From: Lumbricus rubellus | Lineage: Eukaryota; Annelida; Clitellata; Crassiclitellata; Lumbricidae | Assembly (NCBI GenBank): GCA_945859605.1 | Contig: OX243811.1 | Span: 58,253,766-58,317,765, forward strand | Direction: 5' to 3' | DNA: 64,000 nt | In this document: piece after piece, positions 51,023 to 63,932 of the stretch | Layout of the letters: each line of letters opens with the position of its first letter | How positions within the stretch are numbered: position 1 is the stretch's first letter | The notes under the pieces: model-generated | The model's input: only the letters and a program-made list of their open reading frames with translations | What the model was told of the DNA's origin: nothing | The model's database searches: none | Translations under genes and position numbers: made by a program

Positions 51023-52328
51023 ATGAATAAAAAGGGACTCTGCTGGATTACATGGTTCATACGAACCTCATTGGTATACTTTACACTGGACATAATATCA
51101 CACACTCGAGGTTAGTAACATTTGAGTCACGCTGAACGATTCAGATTTACAGCTTAGGTGGGTTGACTTAAGAAGAATTGAAGCAGGCTACTAAAAAGTC
51201 AATATGAATTAAAATTACGAAATCGCAATTTATAATATCTACCATAATATCGGTAGGCATACGCATAAAACACTCTCCTCCAGTGTTTTATCCAGAGGGG
51301 TCTCTGAAAGGGAGTTCTCACAGGAATGAGATTGTGAGAATTTCCCTCCAAAAATAAATAATCCAGAAATAATCCCGTGTAGGCCTATGTTTAAGTACCA
51401 TTCCCCCTAGAAAAATTATATAGGCCTACTCAACATCCCCAACTGAGAAATTCATTCGACAGCTCTTCAAGTTTCCCGCGCAAAGTATAATTCGATTGCG
51501 AAGCATTGAAGTTGCCTACTAATAAAAGTCAGTACCAATTAAACCTATGGAATTTACTGCATGTTTCTCGAAAATTGGAAAATTGTAACGAAAATACTTT
51601 CAAAAGTCATATTTGGGGTAAGCACAAAACGTATCACAGTCATGTTTATTCGAGGTAGTTTTGGCGAAAAGACTAGATAAAGGGCGCCAGAATTTTTTCT
51701 TTCAAAAGGGGTTTCTTGATGTCTGGCTGAGCAATTGTCGTCCGCCCCCCAAAACACCCGTTTTACCCACCCCAAAAACCTGAATACTTCCTTCGCAGGA
51801 AAGGCTGGGAGATCAAACACTGATTCTCTTCAAGCATTCAAATCTACGAGGGCGCTAAGTATAACTCTCCATGCATAGGCCTACAACATTAATTTTATCA
51901 TTCGATATTATATGTTATGGAGTCCTAGGTCTCAGTTCACTTCCAAGCAATTAAGCACAGTAAGTCAACTTTCGTTCTTGATGATGTAGCACAGCAAATA
52001 TAATTATTTCATTGCACCTTCCAAGATCTTTCCGGAATCATTAATCGCAGTAGGCTCGGCCTACACAATGAACAAGACAATTTAGATGCATGTTAACATA
52101 TCCATGATAGCCTACCATAAAATGCCACGTAATGCACGTCCCCTAAACTTGCCTGAAATGTATCTTCTTAAACCTGTAGGGTTGCTGCAAAACCAGTACA
52201 TTGGATGCTTTAAATTGACATCATCAAATACAGAGCACAACTCAAAGGACTATCAACTGACGATACAAAAGTGCATATCAAAATGTGTGATTCAAAGCGG
52301 AACGTACGCGGCTCTTCAGGTAAGTTCT

Positions 52329-52377
<49 letters not shown>

Positions 52378-55300
52378 AATAATTATTTATATAGCACCCC
52401 TCAAGGTACCTACTCAGTGTCGCCCCCGGCCGAGAGCAAGCGAAAGAAACAATTTTCGACAGTTTGTGAAATTGAGAACAGCTTTGGAGGTGTCGCATAG
52501 TCAAGGGAAGTCCAGGTTCTAAAACTCAGTTCATCTTGCTCGACTGTTTAAAAATATGAAACATAATTTATAGGCCTAAACATGTTAGATAACGCTAAGC
52601 CTCAAAGATGTTTATCGTTCTCAACAGGCCTATAAAATGGTCACACATGTACATGTAGGTTGAAAATTTACACCTTTAATCTCGATCCCCACTCATACGC
52701 TGTCCATTAGACTATTCAATCCGTGTCCATACAAATAAAATTTAACAGTTTACTTTATCATTTTAATTTGCTATTTTTTCACTTTTCTCATCCTTCAAGA
52801 AACTTTGTTGATGTGCATATTAACACGAACAAACTAACTAACGAATTTTTTCTTGAAAATAGAACGGGACAATTTGTCAATGTGTCGATGACTACGGTGC
52901 TCAACTATCCGATGAGTCGTGTAACATAACGTGCTCTGAAAATCAATTTGAATTTTGTGGAGGTGCAGCCATTGATGCCGCGAAATCATCAATATACTCT
53001 GTGTCTGTGGTGTATACTGGTAAAGTATTTTACACTGTATTCCTATAACTTACTTAGGCCTACACGAATTCTTGTATGATATAAAAAAGCCACGCAACTG
53101 AGATTAGGCCTATTAAGTAAGTAAGTAAGTGAGCTTATCTTTTATTATTTCATATGCAAAAGCACACTGGAATAATCTAAGTAGGCCCTATCTAACGATG
53201 TAACCATATGCTAGCTTCCTCATTTCCATTAAAAATCAACTTAAGATTTCATTCAAAATCTCTTCCTGACTTCACGGCCCCTTTCAAAGCAAGTATAGAA
53301 TCTAGGCATTATGCTTATGCATAATTATAGCATAATTTTCAAATAAATAATTAAATTAAATGAATAGACAAATCTTCATCCAAATAATTTTTATGGTAAA
53401 AGCATTCTCTAATTTTTACACTGTGTCACAACTTAATAAAATTTAATAGTTTATAATGACGACTAAAATTAAGCAATTCTTGTTTCTTTTTCTGCTGGTA
53501 GCCTACTTCTTTCACTTAATTAACGCCATGTCGTTATCATGTCTTTATCATGTTTTTAGTGTGTCCAATTGGAAACTACGGACCTGCCTGCGATGAATTG
53601 TGTCACTGTAAGCGACAGATTCCTTGCGATCGTATAATCGGACATTGTCCAGATGATTGTGATGGACAATACACCGGACCATCATGCAACACAAGTAAGC
53701 AGACACGCTTTTAAAACTCGGTTGTATCAAACCAGAAATCTGATGAATGTTTATAACACACACTAGTATGGCGCATTGGTGCTTGTATGCGTCACACATT
53801 GAATATGACATGTAAACTAAAAAAGTAGCTTTTTTAGACAAACCATGAGTGGACTCAAGGGGACTGGAATAGATGTTCAGCAAGACACTGTTAATACACA
53901 ATGTTATTATACATGTCCAGGACATTCCTTCAACTTCTTTCGGAAAGACCATGAAAATAATTAAAGATTTTACATTAGGCCTACATCCGAGTGCTTTTCA
54001 ACAGAGTTTACTTTGCCGTCGTCATTATATTTAGGCCTGCCTATAGCCTTTTTTGAATATAATTTAAACAAATAGTGTTTGGCTATTATAGCAACAACCA
54101 TATCTCAAACATAAGCTATGCCTCTATATAATTAGCCTTAATTATGCACAGTAGACGTAGATCAGCAATTAAGCATGCATGATGTAAAATTGTTAAAAGG
54201 ATGTAGGATTGTAGGTCCTATGTAGCCTACTTAGGCTATTGCTTTCCTCGCTAGCAAGAGATTTTTATTTAGGCTTGTTCAGACGCATGTTTGGCTGTGA
54301 TTTTAATTGGTTAATGAATGGAAGGAGGCTGCACAGTGCACATAGTTGGTATGGGATCGTCAACCTTAATAATTATAGGCGTTGCTCTAAGGCATATTCT
54401 GACCATGTAGGTCTAATCAAGATCATGATGATTCTGACATATTGGATTAAGATATTTATTGCGAACATGCCCATCTGGCTCCAGCAGACGTGTTTGGCCA
54501 AATGCAATACGACAGGCCCTATCTAAATTGAAGAAGCGAGGTCAGTTTACTAGGCTATAATGTAATGTTATAATGGACTAAAATGATGCTATATCAAAGC
54601 TTGAATAGGTCTATCTGAAGTAGATAAAGATTTGACATTTTGAAAGAAGACATAAAGACCTGTTTTGTAGGTCACAGCACACTGGTTGTAATCTTAGTGC
54701 TACCAATAGCCTACTCACTAACACTCGGACGTCAATGAACTAGTCTACAGTAATAATATAATAATATGAGGATTTGCAATACCCTTGCTCTTATTGCGCG
54801 GATATAAAACGTAGTTAGTTGACTTTTTTCTTTGTTTTTATTTCAACAAAGTACCGTTGCGTGAACAACACATCGGATGCTTCAAAGATAAAAGTAACAG
54901 CCATGCTTTGACGCATGTGGTATACCTCTGGATGTTGCGGAACACTATAGAAATGTGCACGAATGCTTGCACTAATGCGAGCTACTCATATGCAGGACTC
55001 CAGGTAGGGCCTACTTGGATTGTGTATCTTGGTTGAATCACAGGTAGCAGAACATCGAGGCAATAATATACATATTATTTTGTAATTAAATATGGTAGGC
55101 TATGTGTTTTGAAGTTGAAGTGTCAACCGGGCAAACAAAGTTAGACTTGTTAGATTCAGAGTCGTCTTCTTTAATTTAAAGACTTGAGAGTTTGATGAAA
55201 ACAAAGCAACAAAACAATATTAAAAACAGTTCTACCACACCAACTATTGAACAGTGTCTTCATAGTCACAGTCATTCAACACGTAGCCTAAACTAGACAG

Positions 55301-56642
55301 GAGTTACGCTGATGTAAGCTTATATTATAGTTTATGATTAAGACTGAAATTAAACAAGTTCTTTATTTGCTGGCATTTCTTGCCTTTCTTCCTCACTAGT
55401 CATCTAATTAAATGACATCAGACCAATCACGTTGCATATTTCAGTTTGCGCGGCAATGCTATTGCGGAGAAAGTTACGACAATCACGGTGTCTTGCCAGA
55501 AACGAAATGTTCGTCTAAATGCACCGGTAATAAAGACACGTTTTGTGGCGGATGGAATGCAAACACCGTTTATTCAGGTCAGTAATGTTCCATTGCTTGG
55601 AACTTATGTTGAATTCGGCTTCATGTTCATATAATTTTTTATATCGGATATAATTATAACCTATATAAATAGCTGGCCTATAGCCTAGTTATAGGCCTAT
55701 GTATGCACACAGGGATGTTTTGAAGATCTTACAAAGCGCTTGAAAAATCTGTAAAAACCTTTGGAAATCTAAAATAGGGCCTAACTTTTGCAGATTTTAT
55801 CTTAGACTAATTTAATGTGTGGACTAAAATGGTCATTTAATCAAGTAGGCTAACATCACATTCAATTGGTGACGAGAATCCAACGGTGACGCCAGTCTAA
55901 AAACCAATAGGCACGGGGGGGATACCATAAGTGGGTCATGTCAGATATAGGCCTACACCTTCAAAGAGGTGATAGTGCACTCTTAATTCACAACCTTGTT
56001 TGATTCCATCGCTTTCATGATATGATTTTGATTACCATAAGCAACATTTTTTCTTGTCATAGGCCTATAGACTATTTAAAATCTTATTTTCGCTGTCATC
56101 ATAGAATTTTTATGATTAGTATAATTATTAATTTTGCAACTACAATTAGGGCCTACCTCGTGCGTGATCGCCACGTTAGGGCTAGAGGGACTAGAGTCCG
56201 TAAGGTGCCATGCTGCTTTGACGGTCGGCAATTGTTTTCGCCAGCTCCGTCTCATCAGGAGCTGTGTTAAATTCTTGACTCTCGAGGCTAGAGCAGCCGT
56301 CGGTTCTTTCGTCATTTCTCAAGTGGACCGCTGTAGCTGAATGTGATAAGTTTTTGAAAATAACCTAAAAGCAGATCTAATAAATAATTATTCTTGTCTG
56401 CAGTCTGTCCAGTTGGTCGCTATGGAAACGGATGCAGGGAAAAATGCAATTGTCGGAACGATGCAAGATGTGTTTATCGAACCGGTTCCTGTCCGTTGTC
56501 TCAATGCAAACCTGGATGGACTGGTGACAGTTGCAATATCAGAGGTAAAACACTTCACAGAGACATGACCAGACAACAGTTACTACCATTGCTTTTATTT
56601 AAACGCACAATAAATTATTATGCTTTATGAACACCACTACTA

Positions 56643-56681
<39 letters not shown>

Positions 56682-59600
56682 CTAGAGGGTCCAAATTTGT
56701 AGATTCAGCTCAGCTAGGCTAACTACCGTTCTTTCTACCGTTTCTTTTGGGTTGGTGTAGACAAGCGTCCATAAATAACATAAAAGGTTTACTGATAACA
56801 GACCATTATTTTTTCCATATGCGTTCTTATAATTTTATCGATTCATATTGGTCAGTAAAACAAGTTTCAAATTTATATTCCTACTGAATCTTTTATGATA
56901 ATTGTTGAATTCAAAGTTAACCAAATTTAATTAGGATCTATGTGGTTTTTTATACAGATTGTACGTCATATAATGGAGACTGCAGCCAGAACGAGATATG
57001 CTCTGCAGTTGATCTGAAGTTCTCTAAGTTGTCTATGTGTCGGTGTTCGGATGGATTCCAGAGACGAAAGATATGGGAGAACTGCATTGGTAAATTGCTT
57101 TACATTAGGCTCATCTCATTATCTACTGGCTATTTCCGTAAATTGATAAACATATACAATACAAGTGTATTAATACGGTGTAGGAATGCAGTCATTTGTA
57201 TCTACTTCAGACAAAGACGAATGCTCCGAGGACCAGTCAGTGTGTGGACAAGATGCGCTCAACTGCGTTAATACAATTGGCGGTTATCAATGCTTTTGTC
57301 CTAATGGTCCGACGATGTTCAACACGGCTTGTTCGACCGGTTGGTGTTCCTTAATTAAAGTTGTAATGACATTCAATTTAATTCCGAATTTTTGCTGTCA
57401 CTGTAAATTCACAGATGACGAAATTATGATGACAAGTGTACGTAGCAATGTATGGAAGCATTTGTATGTATTGCAGATATGGATCCATGCTCCAAATTGT
57501 CGTCAGTGTGTGGACAAAATGCGCTCAACTGTACAAATACAATTGGTGGTTATCAATGCTTGTGCGCTGACGGTAACACGAGTTTCAACGCAGGCTGTGT
57601 CATCGGTGAGCAATTTTTATGCTGTCATTTTCATTGATGAAATAGATTGTTTTAAAAGGTTGGCTACAAATAACAGCTCTATCAATGCACATTTATTTAC
57701 AAATCGCATTTATTACATACAATGCCATTCATACATGTACATGATACAGTACATCGCAATCCTCTAACACTCAACAGCTATTCACCTAACAAAATGGTTT
57801 AGTGTAGGCCCTACCTCTTTTTCATTGTAATCAATCCTATCCGGACCGCCGAACTTCCTAATCCACATTGCACCAGTTCGTTCAAACGGATTCTGAAAAG
57901 ATCGCCGTCAGTTCGCTCCTCCTCCTCCTCCTCCTCCTCCTCCTCCTCCTCCTCCTCCTCCTCCTCCTCCTCTTTCGTCTGTCATTTTCACCTCACCTGC
58001 TCTTACTCTTTCTTCTTCAGCCTTCCACCGACGAATGAAAACCGAAAACTCTTCAAAAGACTCCACCCTGGTTATAGCCTACTCCTGAATCACCCCACAA
58101 CTTCATTTACCAACAATTTCTATAAAGTAGCACATTGTGCTGTCTCATCGGCTTTAGCTTCCTTGGATTCTGACCTGTACTGAGACATGACAAAAAACCT
58201 TTTTGTGGAAATAAATCTTAATTATCGCTCGTAGGCTAATGAGCGGTTCTCCGTGACACGGCCTTGTGAACGGTGAGACACTTCGGAGATTAGCTTATTG
58301 CATGTTATTAGGGCCTACTTGTGGTTAAAAGCAAATGCTCCAAAATACCGCCGATGCGTTATCGAAAATTAATGCGCTCAACTACACAGGTTATAATTAA
58401 TAGTCCTACAAGAATTTATTGGCGGTTATTATCAGTGCCCTTGCTCCAACGGTCAAACGAGGTTCCACACAGAATCTATGACTGGCAGAGGAGTTTTCTA
58501 GTCAACACTAATGGATTACTTTGAATCTGGGTAATTATTTCTAACGCATAAATTTTGCAGATTTGACAATAGGTCTACAAGTCTATAAATATGCGAATGC
58601 AACGAATTGTGTAATACATGTATGTTGCAGAGAAAGACGAACCATTTGGTGAGTAGCCAATATTTAAATCTTAATTGTTTCTCACTTATCGCCTACGCAT
58701 GATAAAACATTGCATCACAGTTCTTGCTTAAAATGACGTGTTCAAATTTTTCCTCTCCAATGTCTCGCCTATCATTGATTTATGCTGAAAAAAGTTTATT
58801 TTCCGTTTGTGTTTTTCGTGTAGTAGAATTAATGACGAAACAGAGCACAGAGTTCTTATTTCAGTGCAAATTTTCTCTTTCTGTCGGAATTAATGCTCCA
58901 GTGCCCGTTTGTGTTTTCTTATAATTTTATCGTCTTCTTTAAAATAAACATCCGTCATTGACCATGCAGGACTCTCAAGGTCTGAACAAGCGTCAAATAA
59001 GCTTATCTTAGATAAGGAATTAAATATCCATGTATAATTGTGTAGGCCTAGTAACATTTGGATTTGAGGATGTGCTAATATTTTCGCACAGTGTTTATAG
59101 TGGCTTTATTCAGCACAGTTTTAGACAAGAAGTTGCAATGTGCGTGCATCTGCTATCTAGAATTTCGACCTTGCTGTTGTGATTTGCTACTTTACAGTTA
59201 TTTTACAATTTTGTGAAAGGTATTGAAGCAATGGAACCGAGCTACACGTGGATAATTGTGGGAACAGCTGGAGGAGTTTTACTTTGTGTGATTGCTATAA
59301 TAGGCCTACTTGCTGTCGGCCTAGTAGTTCGTATACAAAGGTAAATATTCTATGTGTCAAAATTTATCAAGGAAGTGTTTAAATGATGGTCTAACATTTC
59401 TGTAAGATACTGAACACAACATTTTTTTTGTTAAAATTATCAAGACACAGTTCAACTATTGTATAGGCTACAGCCTACACATATCGCACATCTTAGCCTA
59501 CTATAGCATCGGTTGGCCTACACTTGGCATGACATAATTATCAGCAAGGCGCCTTTGTGCCGTCTTTCCTTAAAGAGGTTGCAGATTACAAAACATGGAT

Positions 59601-60541
59601 CATTTAACATTTCTTCTAAATTCCAATTCTTCATACGGAGTAGAAGATCTATCAGAAACTATAAAATAGAACGTGAGGAAAGAAATTATTATTACTCTGC
59701 GGTGTAGGCTGTCACTTGGTCAGCGTCTATGACAACGTAAACTCCGAATAATCGAATATTGATTAATTAATTCTAGTAATAAAATAGGCTATCAATTGAA
59801 TGATTAAACACATTTTGTGTGCATGATATGTTTCAGACGCAAGCAACGAAATATTCCGCCAACTTCTCCAGGTAACGTTATTAATAATTCACCTGCCGTT
59901 CAAAGCGAATAAAGTATTGTTTTCGTAAATGGGTTAAATTGCTATGGGCCAGTTGGACACTTAAGACTATTTCAACTATAATAATTGTTCTAGTGATTTA
60001 TCACTGGTGGGTAGAATTTTTGTATAAGATGTGTGCAATCTAAAGTATGCTAATAATGGGTCTGTTTGACACTTACAGTAGACGTTTGCTAGTTGCTTAG
60101 GCCTATTCCTTTATGAACAGACATAGGCCTACATGTAACGCACGAAATCCGTGAAATACGCTTTAATCTGAAATAATTATGACGTGCACTAATTTTTAAT
60201 GTGTCTAATGACTGTAAACTGATTTTAAAAATACCTGATATAGCCTAATCTTACCATCTTTACCGCACCTCTGAGTTATAATTCTTGATTCACCTTTGAT
60301 GTAGGCCTTTAAAACGATAATAGACTATTAGGCTATGCAAGTTTATTGAAAGTTTTGCTTCTTCAACATAACTTCAGACTCGTTTGAATTTCTGCTGAAA
60401 ATAAGTTTTCGCATTTTGCTGTTTTCAGAAAAAACGTATTGCGCTGCAACTATAATTGATGGGAGAACATATTACGAAACACTCGATGTGAACGCCTATA
60501 ATGCAGAAATATACGACCAGATACAAGAGCACGACGTATGA
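51023..60541 (+). CDS. Receptor gene 3: WSC/EGF receptor with ITAM-like tail (complete)
   Basis: Fourteen coding exons join in phase: 51023-51110, 52180-52319, 52863-53019, 53560-53694, 54852-55003, 55445-55577, 56404-56544, 56958-57089, 57211-57339, 57477-57605, 58631-58648, 59220-59340, 59837-59871, 60429-60541 (TGA). They total 1,623 nt, or 540 residues. Order: leader peptide (ends THTR), WSC (QYIGCF), EGF (CPIGNYGPACDELCHC), WSC (QHIGCF), EGF (CPVGRYGNGCREKCNC), EGF, two EGF_CA, short stalk, one membrane helix (WIIVGTAGGVLLCVI onward), basic anchor and a tail with YETL-x9-YDQI. Type I plasma-membrane receptor; the tail predicts Src/Syk-type signalling. The start is the only ATG giving a hydrophobic leader with a phase-1 donor that fits exon 2. 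Confidence 0.88.
52330..52376. repeat. (CAAT)n simple repeat
   Basis: A pure TCAA/CAAT tetranucleotide run of about 47 bases starts ten bases into the intron after gene 3 exon 2. Confidence 0.95.
52380..52440 (-). mobile_element. SINE 3' fragment, inverted
   Basis: TATATAGCACCCCTCAAGG and CTACTCAG match the complement of the tail of the SINE at 36617-36840. The rest is missing, and the tetranucleotide repeat adjoins it. Confidence 0.5.
56648..56679. repeat. (AT)n simple repeat
   Basis: A pure alternating AT run of about 32 bases in an intron of gene 3. Confidence 0.95.
57915..57971. repeat. (CTC)n simple repeat
   Basis: About 18 uninterrupted CTC units lie in the intron between gene 3 exons 57605 and 58631. 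Confidence 0.95.
58326..58500 (+). pseudogene. Decayed third calcium-binding EGF exon of gene 3
   Basis: It matches exon 57477-57605 in pieces: ATGCTCCAAA, then AATGCGCTCAACTACACA, an interruption of about 25 bases, then ATTGGCGGTTATTATCAGTGC and AACGGTCAAACGA. The frame is shifted and some cysteines are lost. Because EGF_CA exons are phase 1-1, skipping it leaves the reading frame of gene 3 intact. Confidence 0.7.
59220..60541 (+). CDS. Gene 3 membrane exon and ITAM-like tail exons
   Basis: Exon 59220-59340 (121 nt, the same length as in gene 2) encodes the stalk end and the membrane helix. 59837-59871 gives RRKQRNIPPTSP, similar to RRKRRQTPPT of gene 1. 60429-60541 gives the tail with YYETL, nine residues, YDQI and then QEHDV. 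Intron positions and phases equal those of gene 1 (phase 2 then phase 1), so the three-exon membrane-tail cassette is shared. An extra Tyr (NAYNAE) lies between the two motif tyrosines. Confidence 0.85.
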
Positions 60542-61232
60542 ATCCAACGATGGGAAAGCACTTAAAACATTGAACAAATTATTGCTTGTGTTAATGAAAT
60601 TATACTGATCGTATGCATTGCGCTGCTGAAACACGAAAGCGACGCATTGAACGCACTCTTGTTTTTATTGCACAGCGATTGTGAGCTGCAGGCTAATTAT
60701 GGAAATTTTGCTACTCTTGTCTTTGGCTCTTTGCATCTTACACTTCATATCACAGCTATTATCGACGCATAGCATCCTCGTTAGTGTAATTTCGTTTGCC
60801 TTCGGTAGGCTACTTTTTAACCGTTTTGGCTTTAAATACTAGATCATGCTGCAAATAGGATAAGTTTCACCTATGATAATGAAATGAAACCAAGACAGAC
60901 TCTTGATTGGCACGCGTAGACCTATACTTACTGAAATTGCATAATTTTTATAACTAATATCGTTGCTTACATGTCGAATATGACTGATCTTAATGCCCGG
61001 CAGCACAATACCACAAATTGCCTGGCAGGGAAAGGGATCTGCTATAATAGGTCTAACAATAGACTTATCTCGCCATACAAAGAATGGAGCAAATCGCAAT
61101 TTAGATCAACAAACGCCCGCTTCTTTCATCGAGCCCTATGATTGATTAGGTTACGTCTTAATCTTGTAGGCTATTCTTAATCGGATAAATACACAATATG
61201 CATTGTAGGTTAGTTATACAAAGTACAACTTC
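60542..61232. other. Gap between receptor gene 3 and the P450 gene (convergent ends)
   Basis: Both neighbouring genes end here on opposite strands. I see no exon, element end or RNA gene; it should contain the 3' untranslated regions of both. Confidence 0.45.
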
Positions 61233-63421
61233 TCATATTGGCTTGGCGGTCACCCACAAGTCATCTTTCATCTTGGTCACAAATCCAAACTTTGATTCTG
61301 CCACTTGATCAAATGCAAGTTCAATATTGAAGGAGCGAATAAGCAAGGCCAAGTACACAGTAGCTTCAGCATAAGCGAAGTTATATCCAGGACACTTTCT
61401 CTTTCCACTAAATCCGAAAGGTTCGAAGGCAAATGGAGGAAGATTTGCTTCATTCTCTGGGTTGAAACGATCTGGGTCGAATCTATGAAGAGAGCAAAAT
61501 TATGTTAAGCGAAAGCACATTAAGGCGCACAGAACAGATCCATTCTTGGGCCTGTGATGCAGTCGTCATAACTTCCAGCTCAATCCCCACAGTTTATTTT
61601 ATGTGAAGGATGTAGCCTACTTCCAGAATATAGGTTAATGCATAGCCTACATCTCATAGATACGCAACAAAAAGATTAAAAGATTGCAAAGAACATATTA
61701 GCCTATAGCATCTGTGAAACATAAGGCTTTAATCATGATTGCATTAGAAAAAAATGTAGTTTGAAAAAAATGGGAAACTACGCCATTATTACTGCAGCCC
61801 AAACCTTATCTTAAATTAAATTTAGGATAGACGTAGCATTGTGCGCCTTAAATGGTCAATTTAAACTTTGCGACGCGTTTTCCTCTTGAATCTTCAAGAA
61901 TATCTTCCGTCATTATCTGGGATTGAAATAACTCTGAAATCGTGAACTATAGGCCTACTGTTAAATATTATTTCACACACGCAGACACTAGAGTCAAGAT
62001 TACACAAAGTAAATACTAAGAAAACGTTTAGAAAACAGATTCACTAACTTGAGAGGATGAGGAAATACTTCTTCATCATGTAAACTCAGACCAAGTGCAT
62101 GAAGGATTGGCATCTAAAATCATTAACACCTTTAAATAACAATTAATGCATAGAAAATCTTTAGATGATACCTGGCAGAAAGTATTAGTCAATTCAAAAC
62201 AAGTGCATAACTGAAAGTCTCACAATTCCAAAACGGTGCAAAGTCGGAAACAGCATCTTCATAGGCTGTCCATGTCTGCAGTGTTTATTAATGTAGCCTA
62301 GGCTTAGGCCTACGTGAATTCACTCAGAAACATTAATTGTCAATAATGTAAAAAGTCTGAGATGTATATGAAGAAGTGCTAAAGCTTCTTAATAAGCAAT
62401 ACACTGACGACTCAAGAATAAGCTTATGCTAAAAGCGACTGGAAAATCACTAGGCCTACATCTCGTCGTTAGCATGCTCAGTCACACTAAGTTAAGGCAG
62501 TGAACAATGTACAACGTTGGTGGAGCAGCACACCGTTGTACCTTATTCACTGCCTTTAATGTGACTTATTAGAGTCTAATGTAAGAAAATCAGATTCCTC
62601 ATAGGCTCTCAGTATTTTTCGGGTTCAAACAGCGTTTTACGTGTTTACGATGATAGTGAATTTTGTTTGCTGTAACCAGCCATTGTTGCCTTGAAGCGTT
62701 CAACAAAACCTCAACATTCAAAAAGCACAATAATGTATACTATATATATAATATATTAATATATTCTTTATTCTCTTTACTGTAATCTATAACTAAATAT
62801 TCCAGATATATTGGAATATACTTAGTTGGATGAAATGGAGCAAGCAATGACTGCACCTCAGCTGGAATTCTATATCCACCAAGCAGGACATCAGAATGAT
62901 GGACACGAGCTGCGAACGTTCCAATTCTCGAGACTCTCAGAGTTTCCTTCAACACTTGATTCAGATATCTGCACAAACACAATATCACACAAACATGCTA
63001 TTTAAAGCTCAATGACAATAACTGAGTTTTACTCAATAGCCCTACAAATCTGAATATTAATTTTAGCAAGATACACATTAATTTGTATTAAGAACTTCAT
63101 GAGAAGGTTAGCGGAACAAATTGGAAATTGAAAATAGCAAAAGGAAAGAAAGTTACGACGATCAGTTGATGAACCATTTTCAAGTGTTTGAATTCGTCGC
63201 AAGTTCAAATGAACGAACATGTTACTCGTAAGATTAAAATTGTGCTAATAGCATAATATTAAAGTTGAATATCTCAGCAATTTTAACCAGCACATACTTC
63301 AGTTTGTTTGTCATCTCAGCAGTCATCTCAGTGCTTGTGCCAAGGACAGTGAGTAACTCTGTCCTTACTTTGTTCTGCACTTCTTGGTGAGTTGCGAGAA
63401 AATAGATGCACCATGTCAACA
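61233..63421 (-). CDS. CYP20A1: Cytochrome P450, CYP20A1-like (last four exons)
   Basis: Minus-strand exons in coding order: 63298-63421, 62857-62968, 62049-62113, 61233-61482 (stop TGA at 61233-61235). All junctions are GT-AG and phases join. Visible P450 parts: the end of helix I and helix J (TWCIYFLATHQEVQNKVRTE), the ExxR motif in LKETLR, the PERF-like region FDPDRF, and the heme-binding loop FGFSGKRKCPG with the cysteine ligand. The heme loop, the following FAY-x-TV helix and the WVTAKP C-terminus resemble CYP20A1, an orphan microsomal P450 conserved in deuterostomes. The 5' exons, including the membrane anchor, are beyond the window. Introns hold a hairpin (62495-62555) and, upstream of the first visible exon, a MITE (63502-63932). 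Confidence 0.8.
62495..62555. repeat. Inverted repeat in a P450 intron
   Basis: AGGCAGTGAACAATGTACAACG and the complement CGTTGTACCTTATTCACTGCCT form an imperfect long stem with a loop of about 17 bases. Likely a tiny foldback MITE. Confidence 0.6.
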
Positions 63422-63501
63422 CTGAAATACATTAAGTGAAATCTGTACACAGCACTTTATCATATTATTTTCATGGTAGATCTCGTGCGTTAAGATTAAA
63501 C

Positions 63502-63932
63502 CATAGATGTAAAAAACGATGAAAACAAAATAAAAAACGGTAAAAAACGACGTTTTTTTCAAAATAATAAAAAACGACAAAAAACGATAAAAAACGGAAA
63601 CGGAAAATAATTTGACTTTACTTCATCTAAAACCGCATTTTAACCATGAAAATCTTGATTAGGAACCTACTACACGTAGGCTATCTCTTAGAAGATGATA
63701 TTAAACGATGAAATAATGACTTTAGTTAGCTGGATCCTTGAGAGTTGGCGGAAAACATAAGAAATATCAGAAAAAATAAAAATTCAGGAAAATGATAATA
63801 GAAAGTAAATGTATAAATAAAGATAAAGAAAAAATAAAAAACCATAAAAAAGATGGGAAAAAGAAAAAAAGAAAAAAACGACGTTTTTTGGGAGAGAATA
63901 AAAAACGGAAAAAAACGTTTTTTACAACTATG
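63502..63932. mobile_element. hAT-like MITE (CATAGATGTAAAAAACG family), copy 2
   Basis: Same ends and core as 21692-22125, in the same orientation, 431 bp, flanked by GATTAAAC (63494-63501 and 63933-63940). The copies differ by scattered substitutions and small gaps (for example ATCATCATTT versus AGATGATATT). Confidence 0.92.

Noticed and set aside
56022..56340. Overlapping frames on both strands in a gene 3 intron
   Set aside because: No domain; not in phase with flanking exons; possibly old repeat sequence that I could not identify.
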